Below are positions 1 to 6,629 of a stretch of DNA of 12,695 bases, one piece after another. Made by a program: the position numbers and the translations under genes. The stretch's first letter is position 1, and each line of letters opens with the position of its first letter. Source of the DNA: Candidatus Thiosymbion ectosymbiont of Robbea hypermnestra (GTDB taxonomy: Bacteria > Pseudomonadota > Gammaproteobacteria > Chromatiales > Chromatiaceae); NCBI GenBank assembly GCA_020443945.1, contig JAIZWN010000091.1, forward strand, positions 1 to 12,695. Reading direction: 5' to 3'. Below the pieces are notes generated by a model. It had not been told where the DNA came from and searched no databases. It saw nothing but the letters and a program-made list of their open reading frames with translations.

Positions 1-51
1 CCGCGCGGTCCAGGTGAGCCGTGGTCCTACCAGGCTGGCTACGGCCGAAAG

Positions 52-76
52 CCCCTCGCCCCTGGCGGGAGAGGGG
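52..76. repeat. GC-rich intergenic palindrome
   Basis: CCCCTCGCCC (52-61) pairs with GGGAGAGGGG (67-76) with one mismatch and a 5-nt loop, and is followed by another GGGAGAGGGGG-like tract. The pattern resembles the dispersed CCCTCTCCC...GGGAGAGGG intergenic repeats seen in many proteobacterial genomes. Only this copy is in the window, so repetitiveness is inferred from that resemblance. Confidence 0.45.
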
Positions 77-176
77 TGGCAGGGAGAGGGGGAATCAATG
101 ACTCTATGCCAAGCAAAATCAATGGGTTAGTTTTTAGACAGCCTCTAAGGGTTACGCCTCGACTCTATTCGGCTCA

Positions 177-220
177 GGGCGCCTGGAAAAATCCCATTCC
201 TGGAATTTTTCGAGGCGCCC
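177..220. repeat. 44-nt near-perfect hairpin, possible terminator
   Basis: Arms 177-196 and 201-220 pair at 18 of 20 positions around a TTCC loop. The stem starts with GGGCGCCT and continues through an AAAAAT/ATTTTT block. A following T-run is weak (TTATGTTATT). It could terminate an upstream gene on either strand, or be a dispersed palindromic repeat. It lies about 170 nt upstream of the atpI promoter. Confidence 0.55.
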
Positions 221-392
221 TTATGTTATTGTGTCGCCAGGTTCCAAGGCTGGTGGTCCGACTCGGCCTTCCTCATGTCAGGCCGCTCCGCCTTCACCCG
301 TCACCGGCAGGGCAAACCGGCGCCAGGTAGGTAAAGGCCCTGTTTTCGGGGGACTTTATGCAAGCTTATCCCGGCGCCTCTCGATTCGGGGT

Positions 393-421
393 TTGACGCT
401 GTGATCGGCAGTCCATATACT
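393..421 (+). promoter_or_regulatory. sigma70-type promoter for the atp operon
   Basis: TTGACG at 393-398 and TATACT at 416-421 each match the consensus hexamers at 5 of 6 bases, with an ideal 17-nt spacer. Transcription would begin near 428, giving a leader of about 39 nt before the ATG at 467. This supports the short atpI start, because a GTG start at 401 would lie within the promoter. Confidence 0.65.
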
Positions 422-466
422 GCACCGCCGGAAGGGGAATTCCTCCTTGCGCATGAAGAAGAGCCG

Positions 467-853
467 ATGCACCAGTCGGATATGCTGCAAGCCAGGGACA
501 TTCTGTTCGTTCAGTTTGCCGTGGCCTTGATTCTGGCGGTCGCCGCCGCGCCCCTGGGCCTGTCCGTGGCCTTGTCGGTTCTGCTCGGCGGCTTCGTGTG
601 TCTGGCGGCGAATGCGATCTTCGCCGGCTGGGTCTTCCGGCACTACCGGGCCCAGGACCCGGAGCTACTCTTGCTGCGGTTCTATGGTGGAGAGCTTATC
701 AAGCTGTCCCTGGCCCTGGGGCTGTTCGCCATCGTCTTCGCGACGATCGAAGGTTTGAGCTTACCCGCTCTGTTCGCCGCCTATTTCGCCGTACAGGTGC
801 TACCTGCGGTTTTCGCGTCCAGCCGGGGCGCCCGTAAGATACGCGAGAGATGA
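467..853 (+). CDS. atpI: ATP synthase subunit I (AtpI), c-ring assembly factor
   Basis: A 128-aa membrane protein at the head of the operon. AtpI-family proteins help assemble or stabilise the subunit c ring and are not part of the finished enzyme. Four hydrophobic stretches are visible at roughly residues 11-29, 33-55, 76-95 and 99-118. A conserved-looking RFYGGELIKLSL segment precedes the third, and the C-terminus is basic (RGARKIRER). The ATG at 467 is preferred over the upstream in-frame GTG at 401: it follows a GAAGAAGAG ribosome-binding sequence, gives the usual family length, and the longer start falls inside the promoter. atpB begins 3 nt after the stop, so the two are translationally close. 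AtpI sequences are poorly conserved, and the call rests on topology, this segment and position. Confidence 0.9.
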   Translation: MHQSDMLQARDILFVQFAVALILAVAAAPLGLSVALSVLLGGFVCLAANAIFAGWVFRHYRAQDPELLLLRFYGGELIKLSLALGLFAIVFATIEGLSLPALFAAYFAVQVLPAVFASSRGARKIRER

Positions 854-856
854 TCG

Positions 857-1723
857 ATGGCTTCCTCCGAAACGCTGACGTCCCAAGGGTATATCAAGCA
901 CCATCTGACCAACCTCACCTTCGGGAACCATCCGGAGCAGGGTTGGACCTTCGCGGCCTCCGGGAAGGAGGCGGCGGAAATGGGCTTCTGGGCCGTGCAC
1001 GTCGATACCATGTTCTTCTCGATTCTGCTCGGCGGCCTGTTCCTCTGGTTCTTCAAGAAGGTTGCCGACAAGGTCACCGCCGGGGAACCGGGGGGCGCGC
1101 AGAATTTCGTGGAGTGGATCGTGGATTTCGTGGAGGAGAATGTCCGCGGCTCCTTCAGCGGTAAAAATCCCCTGGTCGCCCCCCTGGCCCTGACCATCTT
1201 CGTCTGGGTCTTTCTGATGAATCTCATGGATCTGGTCCCGGTGGATCTGATCCCCTATTCGTTTCAGATACTGGCCACGCTGTTCGGCGCCGACCCCCAT
1301 CATGTCTTCCTGAAGGTCGTCCCCACCACGGATCCGAATGCCACCTTCGGCATGTCCCTGATGGTCTTCCTGCTCGTCGTCTACTACAGCATCAAGATCA
1401 AGGGCGTCGGCGGCTTTGTCGGTGAGCTGACCCTCCAGCCCTTCGGTAAGTGGGGCCTGCCCGCCAATCTGGTGCTGGAAGGGATCAACCTCCTTTCCAA
1501 GCCCGTCTCCCTCTCCTTACGACTGTTCGGAAACCTGTATGCCGGCGAGATGATCTTTATCCTGATCGCGCTCATGTACGGCCACAATATCGCCGTGAGC
1601 CTCGGCGGTGGCCTCCTGCAGCTCGGGTGGGCCATCTTCCACATTCTCGTCATTACCTTGCAGGCATTCATCTTCATGGTGCTGACCATCGTCTATCTGG
1701 ATATGGCGCATCAGCATCACTGA
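857..1723 (+). CDS. atpB: F1Fo ATP synthase subunit a (Fo, proton half-channels)
   Basis: A 288-aa integral membrane subunit that forms the two proton half-channels against the c ring. The key signature is LSLRLFGNLYAGEMIF near residues 219-234. R222 corresponds to the essential arginine (R210 in E. coli) that works against the carboxylate of subunit c. Hydrophobic segments lie near residues 44-66, 108-127, 165-178, 228-247 and 254-284, and the tail is His-rich (MAHQHH). The length is normal for gammaproteobacteria. The start sits 3 nt after the atpI stop, with GAGAGATGATCG just upstream, so translation is probably coupled. The N-terminus (TSQGYIKHHLTNLTFG) is of the type I associate with Chromatiales-like bacteria, which is a weak taxonomic hint. 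Confidence 0.98.
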   Translation: MASSETLTSQGYIKHHLTNLTFGNHPEQGWTFAASGKEAAEMGFWAVHVDTMFFSILLGGLFLWFFKKVADKVTAGEPGGAQNFVEWIVDFVEENVRGSFSGKNPLVAPLALTIFVWVFLMNLMDLVPVDLIPYSFQILATLFGADPHHVFLKVVPTTDPNATFGMSLMVFLLVVYYSIKIKGVGGFVGELTLQPFGKWGLPANLVLEGINLLSKPVSLSLRLFGNLYAGEMIFILIALMYGHNIAVSLGGGLLQLGWAIFHILVITLQAFIFMVLTIVYLDMAHQHH

Positions 1724-1767
1724 TCGACCCTTTCAACCTTCTCTCACCCACCATAAAGGGGGAAACT

Positions 1768-2001
1768 ATGGAGCTCGCTCAAGCAGTCGTTTTCATCGCC
1801 GCCGGTCTCATGCTGGGTCTGGGCGCCCTCGGCGCCGCCGTCGGCATCGGCGTCCTCGGCGGACGCTTTCTCGAAGGGGCCGCGCGTCAGCCCGAGCTGA
1901 TCCCGATGCTGCGTACCCAGTTCTTCATCGTCATGGGTCTTACCGACGCCCTGCCGGTCATCTCGATCGCCATGGGTCTGTACCTGATGTTCGCTGTCTG
2001 A
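1768..2001 (+). CDS. atpE: F1Fo ATP synthase subunit c (rotor ring)
   Basis: A 77-aa two-helix hairpin protein (DCCD-binding proteolipid) that oligomerises into the proton-driven ring. Helix 1 is Gly/Ala rich (GLGALGAAVGIGVLGG, residues 16-32). The polar loop ARQPEL (39-44) contacts gamma and epsilon. Helix 2 carries the ion-binding carboxylate D60 in TDALPVISIAMGLY. Asp rather than Glu, and the absence of the Gln/Glu-Ser/Thr set of Na+ rings, indicate proton coupling by family knowledge. AAAGGGGGAA lies just before the ATG. Upstream in-frame starts would add a non-homologous extension overlapping atpB, so they were not used. Intergenic gaps of 44 and 56 nt surround the gene, looser than elsewhere in the first half of the operon. 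Confidence 0.98.
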   Translation: MELAQAVVFIAAGLMLGLGALGAAVGIGVLGGRFLEGAARQPELIPMLRTQFFIVMGLTDALPVISIAMGLYLMFAV

Positions 2002-2057
2002 CGAGACGGTCCGCTCCCGGCCTGGATCAAGGCCCTCGTCCCCTTCGAGGCAACGAC

Positions 2058-2528
2058 ATGAACATCAATCTGACTCTCGTCCTCCAGATGGTCGCGTTCG
2101 CGGCGTTCGTCTGGTTCTGTATGAAGTTCGTATGGCCGCCCATCGTCGGCGCGCTGGCGGAACGCAAGGCGAAGATCGCCGAGGGGTTGGCGGCGGCCGA
2201 GCGGGGCCACAAGGAACAGGAACTCGGGGCCCAGCAAGCGGCCAAGACCATGAAGGATGCCAAATCCAAGGCCGCCGAGATCGTGAACCAGGCCCAGCGG
2301 CGCGCTACCGAAATCGTCGATGAGGCGAAGCAAGAGGCCCGCGAGGAAGGCGCTCGCCTGGTGCACGCGGCCCAGGCCGAAATCGACCAGGAAGCCAACC
2401 GGGCGCGGGAAGAACTGCGCGAAAAGGTGGCATCCCTGGCGGTTGCGGCGGCGGAAAAGATTCTGGAGAAGGAGATCGACCCGACCGCCCACGGCGCTAT
2501 CGTCGATTCCTTCACCCAACAGATCTAA
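2058..2528 (+). CDS. atpF: F1Fo ATP synthase subunit b (peripheral stalk)
   Basis: A 156-aa protein, the usual length of gammaproteobacterial b. A single N-terminal membrane segment (about residues 4-27) is followed by a long, highly charged, Ala/Glu/Lys/Gln-rich helix with coiled-coil character to about residue 140. The C-terminal part (EKVASLAVAAAEKILEKEID) is the typical delta-binding end. Two copies form the stator that keeps alpha3beta3 from turning with the rotor. The CGAGGCAACGAC stretch before the ATG gives a ribosome-binding site. atpH begins 9 nt after the stop. Confidence 0.97.
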   Translation: MNINLTLVLQMVAFAAFVWFCMKFVWPPIVGALAERKAKIAEGLAAAERGHKEQELGAQQAAKTMKDAKSKAAEIVNQAQRRATEIVDEAKQEAREEGARLVHAAQAEIDQEANRAREELREKVASLAVAAAEKILEKEIDPTAHGAIVDSFTQQI

Positions 2529-2537
2529 GGTACGCCA

Positions 2538-3077
2538 ATGGCCGGAGACATCACGACAATCGCGCGGCCTTACGCCGAGGCCGTCTTCGCGCGGGCGCGG
2601 GAAAGCGACCAACAGGACGCCTGGAGCGATGCCCTGGGCACCCTGTCGGCAATCGCCGCCGACCCCACCATGGCGGAGCAGATCGGCAACCCGAACCAAC
2701 CGCGCGAATGGTTGCGCGATGCCATCCTGGAGATTGCCGGCGAAGACTTGCCGGCGGAGGGCGGCAATCTGGTCTCGTTGCTGGCGACGAACAACAGGCT
2801 CTCCATCCTTCCCGAGATCGCCCGCCTCTTCGAGCTGCTGCGGACGCGGCACCAAGGCCTGCGCCAGGTGCATATCTCGAGTGCCTTCGCGCTCCAGGAG
2901 AGCGCGCGGCAAGAGCTTGCCGTAGCGCTCGAAAAACGCTTCGGGGCCGAAGTGGAAATCACGGTCGAGACGGACCCGTCCCTGGTCGGGGGCGTCCGGA
3001 TCCGCGCCGGAGACCTGGTAATCGACGGGTCCGTGCGCGGCAAGCTGCATAAGCTGGCCACCGAATTGCAATTTTAA
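2538..3077 (+). CDS. atpH: F1Fo ATP synthase subunit delta (F1, stator cap)
   Basis: A 179-aa soluble subunit joining the top of F1 to the b dimer (OSCP homologue). The N-terminus TIARPYAEAVFARARE (residues 6-21) is the conserved family start. The C-terminal part has the conserved VEITVETDPSLVGGVRIRAG (160 region) and ends in a GKLHKLATEL helix. Length is normal. The ribosome-binding sequence TAAGGT overlaps the atpF stop, so translation is likely coupled with atpF. atpA follows after 12 nt. Confidence 0.97.
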   Translation: MAGDITTIARPYAEAVFARARESDQQDAWSDALGTLSAIAADPTMAEQIGNPNQPREWLRDAILEIAGEDLPAEGGNLVSLLATNNRLSILPEIARLFELLRTRHQGLRQVHISSAFALQESARQELAVALEKRFGAEVEITVETDPSLVGGVRIRAGDLVIDGSVRGKLHKLATELQF

Positions 3078-3089
3078 CGGGAAACCGCC

Positions 3090-4631
3090 ATGCAACTGAA
3101 TCCATCCGAAATCAGCGATCTCATCAAACAAAAGATCGAGCGCTCCGAGCTTACGACCGAGGCCCGCACGGAAGGCACCATCGTCAGCCTGACCGACGGC
3201 ATCGTCCGCATCCATGGCCTTTCCGATGCCCAGTATTACGAGATGTTGGAGTTTCCCGGCAACACCTATGGACTGGCGCTGAACCTGGAACGCGACTCCG
3301 TCGGTGCGGTAGTGCTCGGCGAATACATCCACCTGTCGGAAGGCGATTGGGTGCGCTGCACCGGGCGCGTGCTGGAAGTCCCCGTCGGCGAACCCCTGTT
3401 GGGACGAGTCGTCGACTCCCTGGGAAACCCCATCGACGGCAAGGGCCCGATCGACGCGACCGCGACCTCCCCCATCGAAAAGGTCGCCCCCGGCGTCATC
3501 AGCCGCAAATCGGTGGATCAGCCGGTGCAGACAGGCCTCAAGGCCATCGACTCCATGGTGCCCGTCGGTCGGGGTCAACGCGAGCTGATTATCGGTGACC
3601 GCCAGACCGGCAAAACCGCCGTGGCCATCGACACCATCATCAACCAAAAAGGCACCGGCATAAAGTGCATCTACGTCGCCGTCGGCCAGAAAAACTCATC
3701 GGTCGCCGGCATCCAGCGCAAGCTCGAAGAGCACGGCGCCATGGACCACACCATCATCGTCTCCGCGGGCGCCTCGGATTCCGCCGCCATGCAGTACATC
3801 GCCCCCTACTCCGGCTGCTCCATGGGCGAATACTTTCGCGACAAGGGCGAAGACGCCCTCATCATCTACGACGACCTGACCAAACAGGCCTGGGCCTACC
3901 GGCAAGTCTCCCTGCTGCTGCGGCGCCCGCCCGGTCGTGAAGCCTATCCCGGCGACGTCTTCTACCTGCATTCGCGCCTCCTCGAACGGGCCGCGCGCAT
4001 CAACGCGGAACACGTCGAGCAGCTCACCGAAGGCAAAGTCAAGGACCGGACCGGCTCCCTGACCGCCCTGCCCATCATCGAGACCCAGGCCGGCGACGTC
4101 TCCGCCTTCGTGCCCACCAACGTCATCTCCATCACCGACGGGCAGATCTTCCTGGAGACCGACCTGTTCAACGCCGGCATCCGCCCCGCCATCAACGCCG
4201 GGCTCTCGGTCTCCCGCGTCGGCGGCGCCGCCCAGACCAAAGTCATCAAAAAACTCGGCGGCGGGGTGCGCTTAGCCCTGGCCCAATACCGTGAGTTGGC
4301 CGCCTTCTCCCAGTTCGCCTCCGATCTGGACGAGGCCACCCGCAAACAGCTGCAACGCGGCGAGCGCGTGACCGAGCTCATGAAACAAGTCCAGTACGCG
4401 CCCCTCAGCGTTGGTCAGATGGCCGTCTCCCTGTTCGCCGCCAACGAAGGCTATCTGGACGACCTGGAAATCAACAAGGTCGTGGACTTCGAGCACGCCC
4501 TCCAGACCTACATGAAGACCAGCCAGGCGGAGCTCATCGACAAAATCGACGAGACCGGCGACTACGACGAGGAAATCGAACAAGCCCTGCACGCGGCACT
4601 CAAAGACTTCAAAGCCACCCACACCTGGTAA
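3090..4631 (+). CDS. atpA: F1Fo ATP synthase subunit alpha
   Basis: A 513-aa non-catalytic nucleotide-binding subunit of F1, the same length as E. coli AtpA. Walker A is GDRQTGKT (residues 169-176). The Walker B strand is ALIIYDDLTKQA with D261/D262. The alpha/beta signature PAINAGLSVSRVGGAAQ contains R376, the arginine supplied to the neighbouring catalytic site. The N-terminal segment (LNPSEISDLIKQKIE) is the delta-binding region. A GGGAAACC ribosome-binding stretch precedes the ATG. The gene is intact and should be followed within tens of bases by atpG; here the next atp gene starts 5179 nt downstream. Confidence 0.99.
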   Translation: MQLNPSEISDLIKQKIERSELTTEARTEGTIVSLTDGIVRIHGLSDAQYYEMLEFPGNTYGLALNLERDSVGAVVLGEYIHLSEGDWVRCTGRVLEVPVGEPLLGRVVDSLGNPIDGKGPIDATATSPIEKVAPGVISRKSVDQPVQTGLKAIDSMVPVGRGQRELIIGDRQTGKTAVAIDTIINQKGTGIKCIYVAVGQKNSSVAGIQRKLEEHGAMDHTIIVSAGASDSAAMQYIAPYSGCSMGEYFRDKGEDALIIYDDLTKQAWAYRQVSLLLRRPPGREAYPGDVFYLHSRLLERAARINAEHVEQLTEGKVKDRTGSLTALPIIETQAGDVSAFVPTNVISITDGQIFLETDLFNAGIRPAINAGLSVSRVGGAAQTKVIKKLGGGVRLALAQYRELAAFSQFASDLDEATRKQLQRGERVTELMKQVQYAPLSVGQMAVSLFAANEGYLDDLEINKVVDFEHALQTYMKTSQAELIDKIDETGDYDEEIEQALHAALKDFKATHTW

Positions 4632-4650
4632 CACCTAAGATGTCGTGAGG

Positions 4651-4668
4651 GCGGGCAGGGATGCCCGC
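4651..4668. repeat. Small GC hairpin after atpA
   Basis: GCGGGCA and TGCCCGC form a perfect 7-bp stem with a GGGA loop, starting 19 nt after the atpA stop. No T-run follows, so a classical terminator is unlikely. It lies just ahead of the left copy of the long direct repeat. It could be an RNA-processing or stability hairpin, or part of the inserted repeat DNA. Confidence 0.45.
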
Positions 4669-4688
4669 TCGAACCGCACATCAAATGG

Positions 4689-4892
4689 TGTGGCGAGCGC
4701 CTGTCCACCCCAGGGACGGGGCGGACAAACAGCGAACCGCATCTTTGGACGGTGGCGTGCCCAACGGCGGAACAATCCGAGGTGGATTGAGTATAGAAAA
4801 AGATGAATTGATGCGGTTCGCGGCCTGCCCCCTGTCGGCGGTGCCTGACCCATCTCCGGGGTGGGTAGATAGGCTGGTACAGGCGGGGTTCC
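4689..4892. repeat. Long direct repeat, left copy (DR-L), structured
   Basis: About 204 bp that recur in the same orientation at 8996-9198. By hand alignment I count about 22 substitutions and one indel, roughly 89% identity. Two palindromes are retained: TGTCCACCCC (4702-4711) facing GGGGCGGACA (4718-4727) with one mismatch, and GCGAACCGCATC (4732-4743) facing GATGCGGTTCGC (4810-4821), a perfect 12-bp pair. The best-preserved part follows this pair (4804-4854). Open frames exist on both strands, but the substitutions do not favour silent positions, so I read it as non-coding. It may be a dispersed intergenic element or MITE-like unit. It starts 57 nt after atpA. Confidence 0.85.
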
Positions 4893-4990
4893 TGGGGCGG
4901 TGGGCAGGCGCTCACCACATCCTACGCGGGCTCAATGACAAGCTGCATTGGGAACCTGAGTTAGGCGGTTAGTGAAACAATAGAAAGTAG

Positions 4991-5122
4991 GCGATCCATT
5001 TGACATGGAATTGTAAACATATTGCGAATGCTGAGATAAAAAAGAAATTGGCAAAAGTATGTGTAGAAGAAGGATATGAAATACCAATCATTTGCACACC
5101 TTATGAGTTAATGGGAGAATAA
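4991..5122 (+). pseudogene. C-terminal fragment of a PIN-domain (VapC-like) toxin
   Basis: The frame ending at the TAA at 5120-5122 reads AIHLTWNCKHIANA then EIKKKLAKVCVEEGYEIPI then ICTPYELMGE. This is the recognisable C-terminal third of a family of PIN-domain ribonuclease toxins whose end typically reads LTWNC-HIANA...ICTPEELMGE. The N-terminal two thirds, including the first catalytic Asp and Glu, are missing. A TAG at 4988-4990 closes the frame just upstream. The remnant still carries the GGGAGA ribosome-binding site for the next gene, which starts 2 nt after its stop. The truncation point lies about 100 nt right of the left long repeat. It cannot be active on its own. Confidence 0.75.
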
Positions 5123-5124
5123 TT

Positions 5125-5448
5125 ATGTGGCAAGATCCAATTGTAGAACAAATCCATAAGTTTCGTCAGGAACATGCTCGTAAGTTTGATTTTGATCTAC
5201 GGGCAATATTTGAAGATTTAAAGGCGCAAGAGGATAAAAGTAAACGTAAGATAATATCTTTACCGATTAAACGTAAATTTATCGAGCAAGAAAAGTCAAT
5301 CGAACCATCATCAGGCAAGCAATCAAAATGGGCAAAAATAACCAAAAGAGTTGAGGATGACCCTGTCCATTTAGAAGGTTATTCTAAGCAACTAAAAAGA
5401 GACAGGAAGGATTTTAGAGATAACTTTGAATTTAACCATGATCGATAA
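5125..5448 (+). CDS. Chimeric antitoxin-like protein
   Basis: A 107-aa, strongly charged protein that appears to join two antitoxin types. Residues 1-50 (MWQDPIVEQIHKFRQEHARK, then FDFDLRAIFEDLKAQEDKSK) match the small proteins that usually follow PIN toxins of the kind left as a fragment just upstream. Residues from about 62 on (SSGKQSKWAKITKRVEDDPV, ending in FRDNFEFNHDR) look like the tail of a different antitoxin that normally precedes the PIN gene now at 5452. The same tail DNA recurs at 6743-6791. A single protein thus bridges a dead toxin on its left and a frameshifted toxin on its right. A GGGAGA ribosome-binding site lies 6 nt before the ATG. The base composition is much more AT-rich than atp. 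Function as an antitoxin is inferred from context; it has no obvious DNA-binding domain. Confidence 0.7.
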   Translation: MWQDPIVEQIHKFRQEHARKFDFDLRAIFEDLKAQEDKSKRKIISLPIKRKFIEQEKSIEPSSGKQSKWAKITKRVEDDPVHLEGYSKQLKRDRKDFRDNFEFNHDR

Positions 5449-5451
5449 AGC

Positions 5452-5911
5452 ATGAACTACCTTTTGGATTCCAATGTTGTTTCAGATTTCTACGATAAGG
5501 ATTCTTCTGAATTACCACGAAATAGTGCATCAGTTAGGTATCTTGAACGATGAAGATCAAGTGTTTATCTCTATTATTACGCTGTACGAACTAGAATATG
5601 GCTACAACAACGCTCCTAAAGATAAAAGATTTGTTGTCCGAAAGAAGATTAATGAGGCTAAGGAAGATTTTGGTATTTTACCCCTGACAGCAGAAGGTTC
5701 AATGCTCTTTGGCAGACTTAAGAAATCTTTGGTTGATAAACGAAATCTGAAGAAAGAAAGCGCAAAAAAGCACAACATTGATATTATCCTCGCCAGCACT
5801 GCCATAATTAATTCGTGTATCCTGATTAGTGCAGACAGAATATATACCGAAATCAAACAACAAGAACCGAGGCTGAAGACAGCCAATTGGATGAATAAAG
5901 AAGGTTTATGA
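5452..5911 (+). pseudogene. PIN-domain (VapC-like) toxin with a +1 frameshift
   Basis: The ATG at 5452 starts MNYLLDSNVVSDFYDKDSSE, a textbook PIN N-terminus with catalytic D6, then stops at 5551-5553 after 33 codons. From about 5513 the +1 frame continues the domain: YHEIVHQLGILNDEDQVFIS, then ITLYELEYG and HNIDIILASTAI, ending at 5911. One extra base in 5505-5513 explains everything. Removing it restores a 152-aa protein with all four PIN acidic residues (D6, E46, D110, D128). PIN toxins are Mg2+-dependent ribonucleases held off by a partner antitoxin, here probably the gene ending 3 nt upstream. Without the shift it would be a toxin; as written it is inactive. A sequencing error is possible. 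Confidence 0.8.
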
Positions 5912-5923
5912 AGAGTGGGTGGG

Positions 5924-5976
5924 GCATTTGAAAATATCAAGCAAGGCTTGACGGAAGCTATCGAGTTTTCAAACGG
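5924..5976 (+). pseudogene. Fragment of a NadS-like antitoxin gene
   Basis: A 50-bp core (5924-5973) matches 7253-7302, the start of the intact NadS-like gene, with 7 differences. It translates as AFENIKQGLTEAIEFSNG against VFKSIKQGLTEAIEFSKG. The remaining three quarters, including the helix-turn-helix, is absent, and the next gene begins 30 nt further on. This is evidence that a second toxin/NadS unit once lay here. Confidence 0.75.
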
Positions 5977-6006
5977 GTCTCTGTTCAAAAGAGGTTGGAT
6001 CCTTTC

Positions 6007-6615
6007 ATGGCATTTAGTGAGTTCAAGACAATTGCTGACGTCCAGAGGAAATACGAAATAAGATATGCCGAGGAAAATTTCGTGCTTTGCCAAGAATTGG
6101 CTCCACCTGAAAATTTCTTAAACGATTTTGAATTTGCTAAGGAAAATATCGATATTTTTGCCTCGGAGGCCTCTCGTAGCGAAATTATCATTTCACCATT
6201 ATTGCGAGAAATCTATAAAAAGCACTTCCATAGATATTCATTTTGGATTCAAAAAAGTATTTCATATGACACAACTTTGACCGGAACGCCGGATTACGTT
6301 TTTTCCCAGAGATCAAGATTAGGGAAAACCGTATTAGAGAAGCCTGTCGTTATCGTTGTCGAAGCGAAAAAGAATGATTTTGATCAAGGATGGGGTCAAT
6401 GCCTTGCCGAATTAGTGGCTTCACAAAAACTCAACGAAAATCCCAAAATAACAGTATATGGAATTGTTACAGATGGTAATTTATGGCAGTTTGGACGATT
6501 AGTTACGGATCTTTTTACAAAGAATACAGAGAACTTTACCATTGATAAACTTCCGAGGCTATACGGAGCCTTAGAGTACATCGCTCAATTGGTGGATCAG
6601 GAGAATACAAGCTAA
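6007..6615 (+). CDS. PD-(D/E)XK nuclease-like protein, MAFxDFK family, copy 1
   Basis: A 202-aa soluble protein. The N-terminus MAFSEFKTIADVQRKYEIRY recurs as MAYSDFKTLEQV at 8333 and MAFTDFKSISQVQEEYNIKY at 9508. The core resembles a PD-(D/E)XK fold: a helix with E59 (RSEIIISPLL), then TGTPDYVF with D96, a strand with E119-A-K121 (VVIVVEAKK), then a helix with Q131-C. YGIVTDGNLWQF follows, reminiscent of HsdR N-terminal domains. All expected acidic and Lys residues are present, so it may be an active nuclease, but its substrate is unknown. The ATG at 6007 is chosen because the family homology starts there; a TTG at 5995 would add four residues. GAGG at 5991-5994 is a distant ribosome-binding site. 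It is AT-rich and surrounded by antitoxin remnants, so a role in defence or a toxin system is possible but unproven. Confidence 0.75.
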   Translation: MAFSEFKTIADVQRKYEIRYAEENFVLCQELAPPENFLNDFEFAKENIDIFASEASRSEIIISPLLREIYKKHFHRYSFWIQKSISYDTTLTGTPDYVFSQRSRLGKTVLEKPVVIVVEAKKNDFDQGWGQCLAELVASQKLNENPKITVYGIVTDGNLWQFGRLVTDLFTKNTENFTIDKLPRLYGALEYIAQLVDQENTS

Positions 6616-6629
6616 CAAAAGGAAAAACC

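Larger units (their letters stand above)
1..392. other. Upstream intergenic region without a convincing gene
   Basis: No frame here reads like a conserved protein. Frames running through the region are proline, glycine and arginine rich and pass straight through the palindromes at 52-76 and 177-220, which suggests intergenic DNA. In many gammaproteobacteria the gene before atpI is parB, but nothing here lets me recognise its 3' end. The region holds two palindromic elements and leads into the promoter at 393-421. Confidence 0.6.

Noticed and set aside
76..330. An 84-aa open frame upstream of atpI
   Set aside because: It runs through palindromic elements, has low-complexity Arg/Gly/Pro composition and no recognisable start site or family.
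1887..3647. A 586-aa open frame on the minus strand
   Set aside because: It lies antisense to atpE, F, H and A in GC-rich DNA, has no family resemblance, and is a shadow of the real genes.
4960..4966. GTTAGGC, matching the GTTRRRY core of integron attC sites
   Set aside because: No matching RYYYAAC partner at the right distance and no integrase in the window; a 7-nt match is expected by chance.
4661..4972. A 103-aa open frame over the left long repeat, with a related frame at 9052-9336
   Set aside because: The similarity is explained by the DNA repeat. Between the copies I count about 8 amino-acid-changing and 4 silent differences in the shared frame, which is not protein-like conservation, and the frames end differently.
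5000..5023. TTGACA as a -35 box for the accessory genes
   Set aside because: It lies inside the PIN toxin fragment (codons for L-T) and there is no good -10 box at 16-18 nt.
5602..6093. A 163-aa minus-strand frame opposite the PIN toxin
   Set aside because: It is antisense to clearly recognisable PIN and nadS sequence and has no family character of its own.
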